The notes: generated by a model from the sequence alone, not told the origin. DNA of 64,000 bases from Gimesia benthica (GCF_009720525.1 NZ_CP043930.1:7514001-7578000), one strand, 5' to 3'. Shown: positions 44,612-54,786, counted from the stretch's first letter. A program made the numbers and translations.

Positions 44612-45406
44612 CTATCGGGAAAGAATTTCCAGTGTGTCACCGCACTGAATTCGCGGCGGTTGACCCTCGGGCAGCTCATGCAGGCGCGTGTTGACCGCCA
44701 GCCGATACATGTTCTGGAACAGTGACAGCACGCCCCAGGAGGGGAATGTTTCCTCCCGTTTCCGAATGAACGTCTTCATGAACTGGGCATCCGTCTGGCC
44801 TGTCGTCGGAACACGTGAGGGAACCACGCACCGCTTGCAGGGGTTCGAACCGGCGAACGTCACTGCTCCTGCCCGGAACAGCACCGGCGGATCCAGGGGA
44901 TTGTAAAGCCGGTCTTCACAGAAGGGGAGGTCCCCCGCGAATTCCAGGTTGGCCCGGAACCGCAGCCGCAGTTCATCAACTGTGATGCCGGGGAACCAGC
45001 GGGCGACTTCTTCATACGTCTGTGTGCTGATGATCGTCGGGCCCGAGGCTTCGAGATCGTCGGGAAAGCCGGTGGTGCGGTTCTCTTTAAGCGTTACGCG
45101 CTGATCAAAATAATCGCTGAACCACGCTTCAAGCCCGGGCTGGTTTTCGGAGAGCGCAAACTGCGCCGCGGCGAGATCGCGGTCAGGCGCGGAAACAGTG
45201 ATCGTCTGCCCGGCGAGATCGAAACTGGTCCGGATCTGTTGAATGCGAGCCTGCTTTTTCGCATTGATGACCTCTCCGTTCGCATCAAACAGAGCAAACT
45301 GACGATCCCAGGCCAGGCCTCCTCCGGGGAGTACTTCGGCCTGTTCAACAAACACCGGATCAAGAGATTTCACCGGATACAAGGCGATACGGGAGAGAGT
45401 CCACAT
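44612..45406 (-). CDS. MOSC domain-containing protein (YcbX-like)
   Basis: A 264-residue protein with an N-terminal MOSC beta-barrel domain (LSRIALYPVKSLDPVFVEQA, GLAWDRQFALFD) and a MOSC domain carrying the conserved cysteine in SNPCKRCVVPSR. The family binds a molybdenum cofactor in N-hydroxylated-compound reduction (YcbX, mARC) or moves sulfur. This one resembles YcbX without the C-terminal ferredoxin domain, so an external electron donor would be needed. It lies 35 bp downstream of the last gene of the ExbBD cluster on the same strand, which may simply reflect dense packing. Confidence 0.87.
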   Translation of the reverse strand: MWTLSRIALYPVKSLDPVFVEQAEVLPGGGLAWDRQFALFDANGEVINAKKQARIQQIRTSFDLAGQTITVSAPDRDLAAAQFALSENQPGLEAWFSDYFDQRVTLKENRTTGFPDDLEASGPTIISTQTYEEVARWFPGITVDELRLRFRANLEFAGDLPFCEDRLYNPLDPPVLFRAGAVTFAGSNPCKRCVVPSRVPTTGQTDAQFMKTFIRKREETFPSWGVLSLFQNMYRLAVNTRLHELPEGQPPRIQCGDTLEILSR

Positions 45407-45441
45407 GGGGTGAGTTTATCCTGAGCGGGGACAGGGAGATT

Positions 45442-47157
45442 TCATCTGCGACGTTTCGGACGTTCCTGTTCCTGGAGATCACGCAGGTCTTTAATCTCGG
45501 CTTTGAAATCAATGATCCCCGTGGGATCCAGAAAACGGTTGATGCGGGATTCTGCTTCCCGACAGAGAGTGGCAATCCGGGATTCGGCGGCCCGGTTACG
45601 TTGTTCCTGGGCAGCTTCCGTCGCGGTTACGCGGATCACAGTCAATTTATCCTGGAAGATTTGTCTTGGGGAAATGCCGCTCTCCAGTTCGCGGATTCCG
45701 CCATCCACTTTCTTCCAGTCATTCTTTTTCGCCCAACTGCGGATGCGGGACATCTGCATCGAGAGGGAGGCGACCTCTTCGATTAATTCCCCGTTGAGTA
45801 CTGCCAGTTCCCCTTCGACGCCCAGACGAATCCGGTCATCGGGAACCTGGATCGCAGTCCGCGGTGCGATACCGGGAATATAAGGCACATTCGCCACCAG
45901 TGCTTTACCACTGCGGACATAGAGCCAGATTAACGGATCGGACGGATCGGCTTTGACGGTGATCGTTCCCTCCCGGTTGGTCAGCAGTTCCTCAGTGATG
46001 TATTCCTTCTCGAAAGAAACTTTTTTGCCTGTCTCTTCGCTCTCTTTCTGCGCTGCAACCTGCAACTGACGGACTTCCTGCGGATTCAGCGGAGAAATCT
46101 GGACTCGCATCCCGGCGTAAGACTGAGTTGAAGTCCCCCGTGGAACCAGGGCGAGTTCCGTCTCGGGAAAACGTGGGACGACCCGGATGGCCTGAATTTC
46201 GACCCGCCGACGACTGCTGCTCAGAATCCCCCTCAGTCCGGAAGAAATCGAACAGCGGGCATGCTTGCGGTCGACCTCTTCCAGAATAAGATAGGTCCAG
46301 GGAATCATCTGAATGTCTTTGACTTCACGATCCCGATTCAGATAGCGGAAGAACGGCACAAAAAAGTCGCGTTTCCGCAGTGTGCCGATCGCGGGGTCAG
46401 GTGTCAGGTACTGACTCCCCTGTTCGCTGACGATCGCCTGGTCACCTTCGACCGCTTCGATTGTGACAACCGCGGAAAACAGGTCGCGGAGAATCTGAAA
46501 ACTGGTCTCTGCCAGAAACGGTCGTGCGTAGGTCGTCTGTTCGACCAGTGGTCCTAACTGCTGGGAATCGACATCGAACTCCCGACCCGCGATTTGGTAT
46601 CCGATCCCCGCAGATTCCACTGTTAATAGAAACAGCTTGTCAAAAGCCTGTGTGGGATACTGCTGCAGAACCTGCGCTGAGGACAAGCGGTTCAGACCGG
46701 CACTGGTGGGGAGTGTCAGCCAGGCATTCTCAAAGATACCAGCTGTGTTGTCACCCGGTTTGAGGGGCCTTAAATCCCACTTCTCACCAGCGGAACGTTC
46801 AATAATCTGGGGCAAGCGTGTGAATATCTGCCGGCGGTCGAAATCGGTTAGACGGCAGCCAGACGCAAAGGCCAGTTCGATGCGGACGCGGTAGGGTCGT
46901 AAGCTGATATGCCGCGTATCAGGCTGGGCAGTTGGCTTTGGTTCGGGCTTAGATTCTGGCTCGGCTTTCTGTTCAGATTCCGGCTGGGACTCTGGTTCAG
47001 ACGCTGGTTCAGAATTCGGCTCTGACCCTAGTTCGGTTTCTGATTGCTCCGTAGTCGTAGTCTCTGCCTGCGCACCGTAGGCGTTCTCTGTCTGCAGGCA
47101 GAACATCCCGATCAATGACAGGCAGCAACCAAATATAAAAGCATCAAACCAACGCAT
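45442..47157 (-). CDS. Exported protein with acidic repeat linker, hypothetical
   Basis: A 571-residue protein. A signal-like leader (FIFGCCLSLIGMFC) precedes a stretch of about 40 residues built from SEPxSEPxSQPES-type units (residues about 40-80), a flexible acidic/proline spacer. After that the protein is a globular domain with strands (RPYRVRIELAFASGC, FDKLFLLTVESAGIGYQIAG, QAIVSEQGSQYLTP), then PTYSYAGMRVQISPLN-like regions (here STQSYAGMRVQISPLN), and a helical C-terminus. No family is recognised. It sits 22 bp after the solute-binding-like gene in the ExbBD cluster and probably belongs to it as an envelope component. Confidence 0.7.
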   Translation of the reverse strand: MRWFDAFIFGCCLSLIGMFCLQTENAYGAQAETTTTEQSETELGSEPNSEPASEPESQPESEQKAEPESKPEPKPTAQPDTRHISLRPYRVRIELAFASGCRLTDFDRRQIFTRLPQIIERSAGEKWDLRPLKPGDNTAGIFENAWLTLPTSAGLNRLSSAQVLQQYPTQAFDKLFLLTVESAGIGYQIAGREFDVDSQQLGPLVEQTTYARPFLAETSFQILRDLFSAVVTIEAVEGDQAIVSEQGSQYLTPDPAIGTLRKRDFFVPFFRYLNRDREVKDIQMIPWTYLILEEVDRKHARCSISSGLRGILSSSRRRVEIQAIRVVPRFPETELALVPRGTSTQSYAGMRVQISPLNPQEVRQLQVAAQKESEETGKKVSFEKEYITEELLTNREGTITVKADPSDPLIWLYVRSGKALVANVPYIPGIAPRTAIQVPDDRIRLGVEGELAVLNGELIEEVASLSMQMSRIRSWAKKNDWKKVDGGIRELESGISPRQIFQDKLTVIRVTATEAAQEQRNRAAESRIATLCREAESRINRFLDPTGIIDFKAEIKDLRDLQEQERPKRRR

Positions 47158-47179
47158 GGAGTAATTCTGATTCCTGAGT

Positions 47180-49726
47180 CTATGGTGAGGTCGTCTGTGT
47201 CGACGTCAGTGTTTCAAACCGCGGGTAGACGGGGGTCGTAACCCACTGTTCGACATTATCATAAAAATTCAGGGGCCGGTCGGCGTACCCTTTGATATTC
47301 GTACGGAACACATGAAACTGGTCGATTTCCCAAAGCGGAACGATATGCGCCATGGAATACAACTGCTGTTGCAGCTTCTTCAAGAGCGCAGTTGCGGTTT
47401 CCCAGTCGGTCGCTTCATCGAGCTCAATCAGTTTCTGTCGCATCCAGTCCGGAAAGATTTCCAGTGATTTAATCTCAGCGCCTCTCCCCACGGTCAGGAA
47501 AGGCCAGAGTTCCATAATCGGTTCGGTCATCGCGGTCGTGCGATAGACGATGTCCCATTCCAGTTTCTCTTTTTTCGCTTCCTCGGGCGTATTGGGAATC
47601 AGCGTGACGTTGACGCCAATCCGTTGCCAGGCCCTGATCAGCTCCTGGGCGGCATCCTGTGCTTCGGGATTAGGATCACACAGCATATGCAGAGGCGGGA
47701 ATTTTCCTCCCAGTTTCTTCTGAGACGCTACCGCGAGGGCCACCGCCAGCGGAAAATTGTATTCGCGTTGAGGCACCTGCTGATTGTAAACCTGGAGCCC
47801 CGTGTAATACGGAGCCGTCACCAGACGACCGTTTAACAGGTTGTTTTCATGCAGCAGTTTCTCGTTGAGAATCTTCTGGCGATCGATGGCATAGGCCAGT
47901 GCCCGGCGAAGTTCGAGAATCTGCAGTGGTTTACTTTCCGGGTTGAACTGCAGCACATGAGTCAGCGGAATCGCACTTTGGACGACATTGAACTCATCCT
48001 GCTCTTTGAAATAGGAGACCAGACCGGCCGGCAGGAATGGAAGCACCGCGACTTCACCACGCAGCAGGGCCTGAAACGATTTTTCAAAGTTGGAATAATG
48101 AACCTCGTTGATCTGGGCTACATTATAGTCACGCAGTCCCTTTGGTTCGGGGACGGCCCGCACATAACTGACCTGGTCAGAGTCCTTTGATTCCTGTTCA
48201 TCCACAACGAAGCGGCTGGTCGCACCGATTTTCTGTTCTGTCTCCAGGCGTACGTCTTCAGGATTAGCAACGACGGCGCTGAATGCGGGTGGGGAAGTGA
48301 TCGGGAATGAGAGCAGCCATTCGGTGCTCAGGGGGACCCGGTCAAAATGAATGCGAAATTCAAACGGGGCTGTGGATGTGACCGAATGCACGTAGCTGTC
48401 GAAACGTTCGTCGTAGGTACTCGAGCCGGGAGTCAGTCTGGCCCGGACCGCCTGCGCGATGTCGGCAGCCAGCAGCATCGGATGCGACTCCCAGGTGGCA
48501 TACGACTGACGCAGGACGAAGTCGGCCCGTCGGCCCAGGTCGGTCGGTTCCCATTGTTCAAAGAAACGACTCTGGTACTGAGGGGTCTGGTCTACTTTTC
48601 CGACTTCAAACAGGGGGATCTGCGTCAGCTTTTTATGACGGCGGGTCGCATTGTGTTCGAGGAAAAAGGGGCTCTGATCGAGAGCTGTTCCCAGCACTCC
48701 GACATTGATGACCGGATATCGCGCCTGATACCGCCGCAGGTCATCCCGTAAACGGGGATTAGCGGGCCAGACAGTTGAGGCTTCCATCACCAGGTCGAAC
48801 GCCTGCTGATACTGATCAGCTTTCGCACTCTGATTCGCTTTCTGCAGGATCTCATTGGACTGTTTCAGAAACGTCTCTCGCCACTTCGCGACGGTTTCCT
48901 GTCGGGGGTAGATCGCTGCCAGTCGATTCAGGTAGTGATGGGCCTCGCGATAATCCTCCACTTTTACGGCCCGGGTGATCATGCTGTTGATGATTTCACC
49001 GGCAAGTTTACTCAGTCCCGGATAATCGGGGACACGACTTTGCAGGTCCTCGACGAATGCCAGCGCATTCACGTACTGTTCTGCCTTCTGTTTGTCCAGG
49101 GCTTCGAGAAACAGCAGTCGCTGCTGTCGCTGATCAAAGCCGGGCCAGTCCCGGTGTCTGCGGTCGAGGAACAGCAGCATTTCAAACGCCGTTTTCAGAT
49201 CACCGTCTTTCAGCAGTAGATCGATTCGCTGCAGGATCTGATCTTCGTAATGCACGATCTGTTTGATGTTCTGTCGTTGGACCCGGTACTCAGGATCTTC
49301 TTTTTCGCCGACCAGTGTCAGGTTGATGAAATTGAATGTCGCCCGTTTCTGACGCTGCTCATCAGCCTCTTTTTTATTCTTGGGACGCGGCCAGCTGAAA
49401 CTCTCTTTCATGGATGCTTCGAGTTGTCCCAGCGTATCGGGGCGGGGATAGACGGGATCGACGATCAGCACATTATCATTTTCCAGGACGATCCAGTCAA
49501 CGGGACGTTTCTTCAGCAGGTCTTCCACGGACGGGAGTTGCATCTCCTCGATTTTGGGCAGTGATGACTCCGCCGTTTCTTCTTCGGTTTCGGTTTTTCC
49601 ATCCTGCTTCGCTTTCGGGGGATCTGTCTTATTCTCATTTTGCGCAAAACTGTCGGACAGCCCCACGGAACAGGTGAGGCCAATGACGCTCATCAGCAGG
49701 ATCAGGAATTTGCCGCACTTCATCAT
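47180..49726 (-). CDS. Solute-binding-protein-like (SBP family 5) with N-terminal helical repeats
   Basis: An 848-residue exported protein. The leader is FLILLMSVIGLTCSVGLSDS. Residues about 130-330 are TPR-like helices (LLKDGDLKTAFEMLLFL, YREAHHYLNRLAAIYPRQ). The rest resembles family 5 periplasmic solute-binding proteins for peptides or nickel (LRRALAYAIDRQKILNEKLL, NGRLVTAPYY, AQELIRAWQRIGVNVTLIPN, ending with YDNVEQWV). No ABC permease or ATPase gene is near, so it is unlikely to serve a normal importer. Its ATG overlaps the stop of the FHA/propeller gene (ATGA), so the two are translationally coupled. I infer that it works with the ExbBD cluster. Confidence 0.8.
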   Translation of the reverse strand: MMKCGKFLILLMSVIGLTCSVGLSDSFAQNENKTDPPKAKQDGKTETEEETAESSLPKIEEMQLPSVEDLLKKRPVDWIVLENDNVLIVDPVYPRPDTLGQLEASMKESFSWPRPKNKKEADEQRQKRATFNFINLTLVGEKEDPEYRVQRQNIKQIVHYEDQILQRIDLLLKDGDLKTAFEMLLFLDRRHRDWPGFDQRQQRLLFLEALDKQKAEQYVNALAFVEDLQSRVPDYPGLSKLAGEIINSMITRAVKVEDYREAHHYLNRLAAIYPRQETVAKWRETFLKQSNEILQKANQSAKADQYQQAFDLVMEASTVWPANPRLRDDLRRYQARYPVINVGVLGTALDQSPFFLEHNATRRHKKLTQIPLFEVGKVDQTPQYQSRFFEQWEPTDLGRRADFVLRQSYATWESHPMLLAADIAQAVRARLTPGSSTYDERFDSYVHSVTSTAPFEFRIHFDRVPLSTEWLLSFPITSPPAFSAVVANPEDVRLETEQKIGATSRFVVDEQESKDSDQVSYVRAVPEPKGLRDYNVAQINEVHYSNFEKSFQALLRGEVAVLPFLPAGLVSYFKEQDEFNVVQSAIPLTHVLQFNPESKPLQILELRRALAYAIDRQKILNEKLLHENNLLNGRLVTAPYYTGLQVYNQQVPQREYNFPLAVALAVASQKKLGGKFPPLHMLCDPNPEAQDAAQELIRAWQRIGVNVTLIPNTPEEAKKEKLEWDIVYRTTAMTEPIMELWPFLTVGRGAEIKSLEIFPDWMRQKLIELDEATDWETATALLKKLQQQLYSMAHIVPLWEIDQFHVFRTNIKGYADRPLNFYDNVEQWVTTPVYPRFETLTSTQTTSP

Positions 49727-52700
49727 AGCGAAGCCTGTCCTTTCTGCTGCAGACCTTGGTCGATGCGATACAGACTGCCATCCACGCTTGGCACCAGTAA
49801 CAGTTTCTCAAGGGTGACGACGGAACCACTGCTGGGAAGCGGTGCCGTGGTTTCGGACTGGACCTGGCCCGTTTGGGGATCGACAGCCAGGACGCTGCCA
49901 TTCTGCAGTGACAGGAACAAGCGGCTGCCATCTTTCGAAGGAGAACCAGCCAGGGAGTGGCCTGGCAGTTTCAGTTGCCATAACTGCTGCAGGCTGTCTT
50001 TGAGTTCGTAGCAGGTCAGCGTCTGTCGAGATTCGACAAACAGCAGGTTGTCTGTAATCCAGAGGTCATTGGAGGCAGGGGCTGGGAGTTGCAGCTTGGT
50101 TTTCAACTGCCCCGTTTTTGCATCCAAAACCTGCAGTTGACCTGAGGCATCCGTGACTGCTATGTCCGTCTGGCTGATACCGGCGTCCACATCGACTGGC
50201 TGTTTCAGGTCGATGGTCGAGAGTGCCGCCAGATGACGAACCGGGTTGTTGCGATACTGGAGTGTAATAATCTGCCCAGCAGTGGTGATGGCCAGGCACT
50301 GATCTTTGCCAGTCGGGATCAGTTGACGCCAACGAACATCCTTGCCGACATTTCCGGGCAGGGCAAATTCCTGAACCGTATTCAAACCGCGCCCTTTCCG
50401 GAAGACAGCCACCTTGCGTTTTAACGGTAACGCAATGCCATCGCCGATTTGAATGGGCAGTGCCTCGAGAGGCTCTGACAGCTCGATAGTCTGTTCCAGC
50501 TGACCAAATCTGTTCAGAATCCACAATGTCGGTTGTGGTGCGCCACAGCTCACAGCGATTTTACCATCGGTCAGACGAGTTGTCTGCAGCGGTGCTTTCA
50601 GGTTCTCCGGCAGCTTGAGCTGCGTCAGTGATCGTTCCATGAAACCAGCGGGAGAGGATTCGAAGTCATTGGCCCGCAATCGAAATACATCGCCATCAGA
50701 AGTAAGACAGAGCAGACCAGGTTGCGGCTCCTTGTCATCACCATAAGGGTAAACGGCCAGAATGTCGGTTCCCAGAATCGATTTCCAGGTGCTGGTCATC
50801 TCATTCCGGTTCGCGATCGTGAAAATGACCGAATTAGAAGAGAGCAACCGCCGTCCGAGGTACAGGTTGTTTCCAATCAGCTGCATCGGCTGTGATCCCA
50901 GTCCGTCGGCGATTTTCTGGTCATCCATTTTGATGCCGGTACTCAGCAGAGTGAATTTTCGGAGGGCTGAACTGCTCATCCAGAGCTGACCACCAGAACC
51001 AGCGGACAGATAGATCTGACAGGAGAGAGGATCCTGCAACTGGTAAGAACCGATCTCCGTGAGTTTTCGTTTTCCTTCCTCGTCCGTAACAGTGAAGGCA
51101 GTGATTCGTTCGGGAACGGTTGGGAAAAACAGTTGCTTCCCGCGCATGATCGGCTGACTGTGAACTTGTCCTTTAATGCGGAACTGTTCCAACTCATTCA
51201 AAGTTGCGTTCTGGCCATCCCCGTCCAGTACGTGGAGCAGGGCGGCGTCGGCCTGGTCATTTTCGCAGACCATCAATAGCTTACCCATGGGAATAATCGG
51301 AATCTGAATGGTGCCGGGGCGATGTCCTAGAGCTGCGACCTTTGTGCATTCAAAGGGACGCAGTGAGACAAGGTACAGCATCCCCTCATAGCCGGCGACC
51401 GCGACGGATTGTTCGCCGTAAACCAGACCGGGAGCCCCCACCAGGGGCTGGGCAAACTTGAGCTGGGCAGCAATGGATCCCGTCAGCAGATCCAGGTTCA
51501 GCAATTCGCCACCCTGGCAGGAAACGACGATCGTGCCCTGGTTGACCAGGGGAGGCCCCGTGGGGCGGGAAGGCATCTGTTGTCGCCAGACCAGTTCGCC
51601 ACTTTTCTGAGTGACGCAGAGCAAGTCGTTGTGGCGCGTGTCATACAGGAGCAGTGATGGCTCTTTCACGGTGACCGTCTCGGGGGGAAACGGCGAATCC
51701 AGGCCGATGGGGCGTTTCCAGATGGGATCGCCGGTCACAGAGTCAATGCCGAAACAGCTGCCGTTGGCCAGCGCGAAGACATTACGTCCGTCCGAAACTT
51801 CATTCGATCGCGAGCGGGTGTGCAGCGACAGGGTGACCGCCTGCGGAAAGGCATCCGGATAATCTTTCGTCGAACCGGCAACCGCTTCATTGCTGGACTG
51901 GATCAGCGCCTGTTCCGCCTCCAGGATGCGGGTCAGCACCGTCGACATCTTGCGATCATTCTGATAATAGGGATAGCGGTCGAGCAGGTGTCTGCGCTGT
52001 TCGAGTGCCTTCAATGTCTGCTTCTGTTTAATTGCTTCATCGATCTCTTTGACGGCCACATCGAAGACCTCTTTACGTAGAATCTCCGCTTCTGCTTTTT
52101 CGTAACCGGCTTTGATTTTCGCCAGTGCTTCGGTCGGCGGTGCATCGGGTGGACTGTAGCGGGTGAGAATCTTTTCGGCTTCCGTGGAGACGTCCAGCAG
52201 TTCACGCTCTTTGGTGCGACTCGCGGTTTCAACGGCTCCCAGCGCGATCCGCTGTCCGTAATCGGTCAGTGTCGGGTAGAGCTCTTTGAAGTCGGAATCA
52301 TCGCGGTGTTTCTTGATAAAGCCCTGGGTGGCTTCCAGGCCGGCCTGCCAGGCGGGTGTTGAACCGGAGATCTCTTTTTCGACGAACGATTTGCTGAGTA
52401 ATATCCGGGCTTCCTCGGCGTAGTCACTCTTGTTGTAATTCTCGAGGAAGTACTCGAAGAGCTGGATGGCCTGTGAATACTTGCCCGCTTCCATTTCCTG
52501 GACGGCAGCATCATAGTGCCGTTTGGCCGTATCGCGGCCGATGATAAACCAGAAGACCAGCGCGGTCAGCGCAAGCAGAACGCTACCGCCGACCAGGGAG
52601 AGAATCATAGGCGAACGCACAATCTGACGCTCGCCGGGACGGACGGCGTTCCGTGAGGATCGATGGCGGATCCGATCTTTCAGTGAGAGCGAATCCGCTT

Positions 52701-53406
52701 TCTCTTTATCGGGGGAGTCCTCTTCCTCGCTGGTCGCTGCGGAATTCTCGTTGGTACGGGATAAAAAGTGTTTCGGGGCTGGTGAACTGTCAGCCTCGGG
52801 TTCGGCGTCCGTCAGCAACTCTGCGGCAGAGGCGAGATCCAGGTCATCATCTTCCAGAAATTCATCCTCTGGTTTCTCTTCGGGAGCTGGTGTGGATGCT
52901 TTTGAAGACCTGGACGATTTCTGCTTGCTGGATTTGGAACCGTTTTTCTTTTTCGAACCTGATTTGGAAGACGCCTTTTCCGGCTCTGATTTATCTGGAA
53001 TTACGGGCTCCGGTTGGGGACGGTTGAAATCCAGTTGTTCCGAACTGACCGGCTTGAGGTCGTACATCGAACTTTCTTCACCACCCGTCACATCGGGCAG
53101 GGGGGCGTCCAGATCGAGCAGGTCGACTTCGTCGGTAAACAGAATGTCGGCTTCACCGATTCGGAGCAGGTCCCCGTCGTTCAACTGAGAACGACCCGAC
53201 ATCACGCCGTTAATCTCCACGCCATCACTGGTCGCAGCGATTACTTCGTACCCTTTTTTATTCCAGCTGATCCGGCACTGCATGGAAGCCACATCGTCTA
53301 CCTGCAGGTCATTGGACGAATGGCTGCCAATTGATACCGGCTGCTGCTTGGAAAGCTCAATGTTTTGAGTTTTTCCGGATAAGAATGAGATTTCTAATCT
53401 GGCCAT
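49723..53406 (-). CDS. FHA, TPR and beta-propeller membrane protein
   Basis: A 1227-residue protein with a clear domain order. Residues 1-95 are a forkhead-associated domain (PVSIGSHSSNDLQVDDVAS, SDGVEINGVMSGRSQLNDGD), which binds phosphothreonine. About 160 low-complexity Ser/Lys/Glu residues follow, then a membrane helix (LSLVGGSVLLALTALVFWFI, about 265-290), TPR-like helices (YDAAVQEMEAGKYSQAIQLF) and, from about 500 on, PQQ/WD-type propeller repeats (GIDSVTGDPIWKRPI, VTQKSGELVWRQQM, LDAKTGQLKTKLQL, AVDPQTGQVQSETT). Topology would place the FHA domain in the cytoplasm and the propeller outside. It may link kinase signalling to envelope machinery. It sits between the ExbD2 and solute-binding-like genes. 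Confidence 0.85.
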   Translation of the reverse strand: MARLEISFLSGKTQNIELSKQQPVSIGSHSSNDLQVDDVASMQCRISWNKKGYEVIAATSDGVEINGVMSGRSQLNDGDLLRIGEADILFTDEVDLLDLDAPLPDVTGGEESSMYDLKPVSSEQLDFNRPQPEPVIPDKSEPEKASSKSGSKKKNGSKSSKQKSSRSSKASTPAPEEKPEDEFLEDDDLDLASAAELLTDAEPEADSSPAPKHFLSRTNENSAATSEEEDSPDKEKADSLSLKDRIRHRSSRNAVRPGERQIVRSPMILSLVGGSVLLALTALVFWFIIGRDTAKRHYDAAVQEMEAGKYSQAIQLFEYFLENYNKSDYAEEARILLSKSFVEKEISGSTPAWQAGLEATQGFIKKHRDDSDFKELYPTLTDYGQRIALGAVETASRTKERELLDVSTEAEKILTRYSPPDAPPTEALAKIKAGYEKAEAEILRKEVFDVAVKEIDEAIKQKQTLKALEQRRHLLDRYPYYQNDRKMSTVLTRILEAEQALIQSSNEAVAGSTKDYPDAFPQAVTLSLHTRSRSNEVSDGRNVFALANGSCFGIDSVTGDPIWKRPIGLDSPFPPETVTVKEPSLLLYDTRHNDLLCVTQKSGELVWRQQMPSRPTGPPLVNQGTIVVSCQGGELLNLDLLTGSIAAQLKFAQPLVGAPGLVYGEQSVAVAGYEGMLYLVSLRPFECTKVAALGHRPGTIQIPIIPMGKLLMVCENDQADAALLHVLDGDGQNATLNELEQFRIKGQVHSQPIMRGKQLFFPTVPERITAFTVTDEEGKRKLTEIGSYQLQDPLSCQIYLSAGSGGQLWMSSSALRKFTLLSTGIKMDDQKIADGLGSQPMQLIGNNLYLGRRLLSSNSVIFTIANRNEMTSTWKSILGTDILAVYPYGDDKEPQPGLLCLTSDGDVFRLRANDFESSPAGFMERSLTQLKLPENLKAPLQTTRLTDGKIAVSCGAPQPTLWILNRFGQLEQTIELSEPLEALPIQIGDGIALPLKRKVAVFRKGRGLNTVQEFALPGNVGKDVRWRQLIPTGKDQCLAITTAGQIITLQYRNNPVRHLAALSTIDLKQPVDVDAGISQTDIAVTDASGQLQVLDAKTGQLKTKLQLPAPASNDLWITDNLLFVESRQTLTCYELKDSLQQLWQLKLPGHSLAGSPSKDGSRLFLSLQNGSVLAVDPQTGQVQSETTAPLPSSGSVVTLEKLLLVPSVDGSLYRIDQGLQQKGQASL

Positions 53407-53465
53407 GAAGCTTACTTATCTTTTCAGGACTGTAGAACGCGGTGAAGACAAAATCACAGACGCCG

Positions 53466-54731
53466 TCAGTCATCAGGTCCTTTGTACGATGCGAGTCTGA
53501 TTTTCTGCATGCCAACTTCGTTCGCCGCATCCACAACGGCAACGACCGTCTCATGCCGCGCCGCTTTGTGTGCACTGAGAACGAGTTCTGATTTGGGTCT
53601 ACCCCCCTCATCACGTCGATCCAGGATCGCCTGTACGATCTCCGAAGGGTTGGACAGCTTGGTGTCATCGACATAAATGCCGTTATTACTGTCGATCTCA
53701 ACGATAATGGATTCCTCCCGGAAATCATCCAGCGTCTGCAACGACTGTGAAACGCCGTCTTCATCCGGATTGGGCGGCGGAACCTGAATACTTTTCTGCA
53801 GACTGAAGGAAGCGGTAATCATGAAGAAGATCAGTAGCAGAAAGGTCACGTCGACCATCGGCGTCAGATCCATCTCCTCAAACTCCGACTCGGCCGAGCG
53901 AATAGAAAACCCTTCGTCGTCGTCATCATCTTCGTCGTCTGCTTCCTCTTCCACAACAAAGCGGGGGCTGGGGGCAGATGCTACTACCGGCTCCGGAGCT
54001 GTTTCTGTTTCCGGTTCTGTCTCTGTGGTCGCAACTTCCTCAAGTTCCGCTGAGTCGTCTTGCACAGACTCGGCTGGTCGCTCTGAAACAGGTTCTGTCG
54101 CGAGGTCTTCATCAGCTTCGGGCGATTCAATCTCTTCGAGCCACTCCGAGGCCGCCAGCAGGTCGTCATCTTCAGAAGTCTCGGGCTCAGGGGCCGTTTC
54201 AGATGTGACTTCGGTTTCTGCAGCTGGTGCCACAGGAGAAGAGGGCTCTGGCTCAGGTTCGGGTTCGGGAGCAGGTTCAATCGCCGGTTTCGGTGGGGGC
54301 GAGCTCTTCGCTTTTGTCGGTTGTTTCTCCGGCTGGGGCGCTGGTTCAGGGGCCGATTCGTCCTCTTCGATCGCTGGCTCTTCTGTTTCTGCGGATGCGG
54401 CGGCGTCCCAGTCCCCATCCAGCAGTTCATCCCAGCTCTCGCCCAGCGGACCTATATCGTCCAGGTCTTCCAGGAACTGGTTCTGGTCTGCATCCAGCAT
54501 GGCTTCTGTGGGAGGGGCGGCTTTGGCTGGTTTTTGCTTCTTAGTCGATGAGGATGATTTCTGGCGAGGTGTTTCGCTCGGCTCTGTAGGTTTCTCTGTA
54601 CGCCGGGCTTCACTCTCCACTGGGATCGTAATACGACCCTTGCAGGCCGGGCAGGCAACTTTCTTCCCGGCTTTCTTGCTGGCCACGCTCAATCTCTGGC
54701 CACAGTGTTTACAGTAAAACTTGATCGGCAT
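53466..54731 (-). CDS. exbD: ExbD/TolR-type protein with N-terminal zinc ribbon
   Basis: A 421-residue protein. Residues 5-32 are a zinc ribbon (CKHC ... CPAC, Cys7, 10, 27, 30), as found in many planctomycete regulatory proteins. Then come about 230 residues rich in Glu, Pro, Ala and Ser (EPAPEPEPEPEPSSPVAPAA-like; no defined fold), then the ExbD/TolR core: EEMDLTPMVDVTFLLLIFFM with the conserved Asp in the membrane helix that takes part in proton flow, and VQAILDRRDEGGRPKSELVL further on. Typical ExbD is 140 residues. The long linker would project into the cytoplasm. It follows the ordinary ExbD by 55 bp. Confidence 0.88.
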   Translation of the reverse strand: MPIKFYCKHCGQRLSVASKKAGKKVACPACKGRITIPVESEARRTEKPTEPSETPRQKSSSSTKKQKPAKAAPPTEAMLDADQNQFLEDLDDIGPLGESWDELLDGDWDAAASAETEEPAIEEDESAPEPAPQPEKQPTKAKSSPPPKPAIEPAPEPEPEPEPSSPVAPAAETEVTSETAPEPETSEDDDLLAASEWLEEIESPEADEDLATEPVSERPAESVQDDSAELEEVATTETEPETETAPEPVVASAPSPRFVVEEEADDEDDDDDEGFSIRSAESEFEEMDLTPMVDVTFLLLIFFMITASFSLQKSIQVPPPNPDEDGVSQSLQTLDDFREESIIVEIDSNNGIYVDDTKLSNPSEIVQAILDRRDEGGRPKSELVLSAHKAARHETVVAVVDAANEVGMQKIRLASYKGPDD

Positions 54732-54786
54732 AATTCAGTATTCAGTCTTAAATATCAGCTGGCGGCAATGCACCACCTGAAAATAA

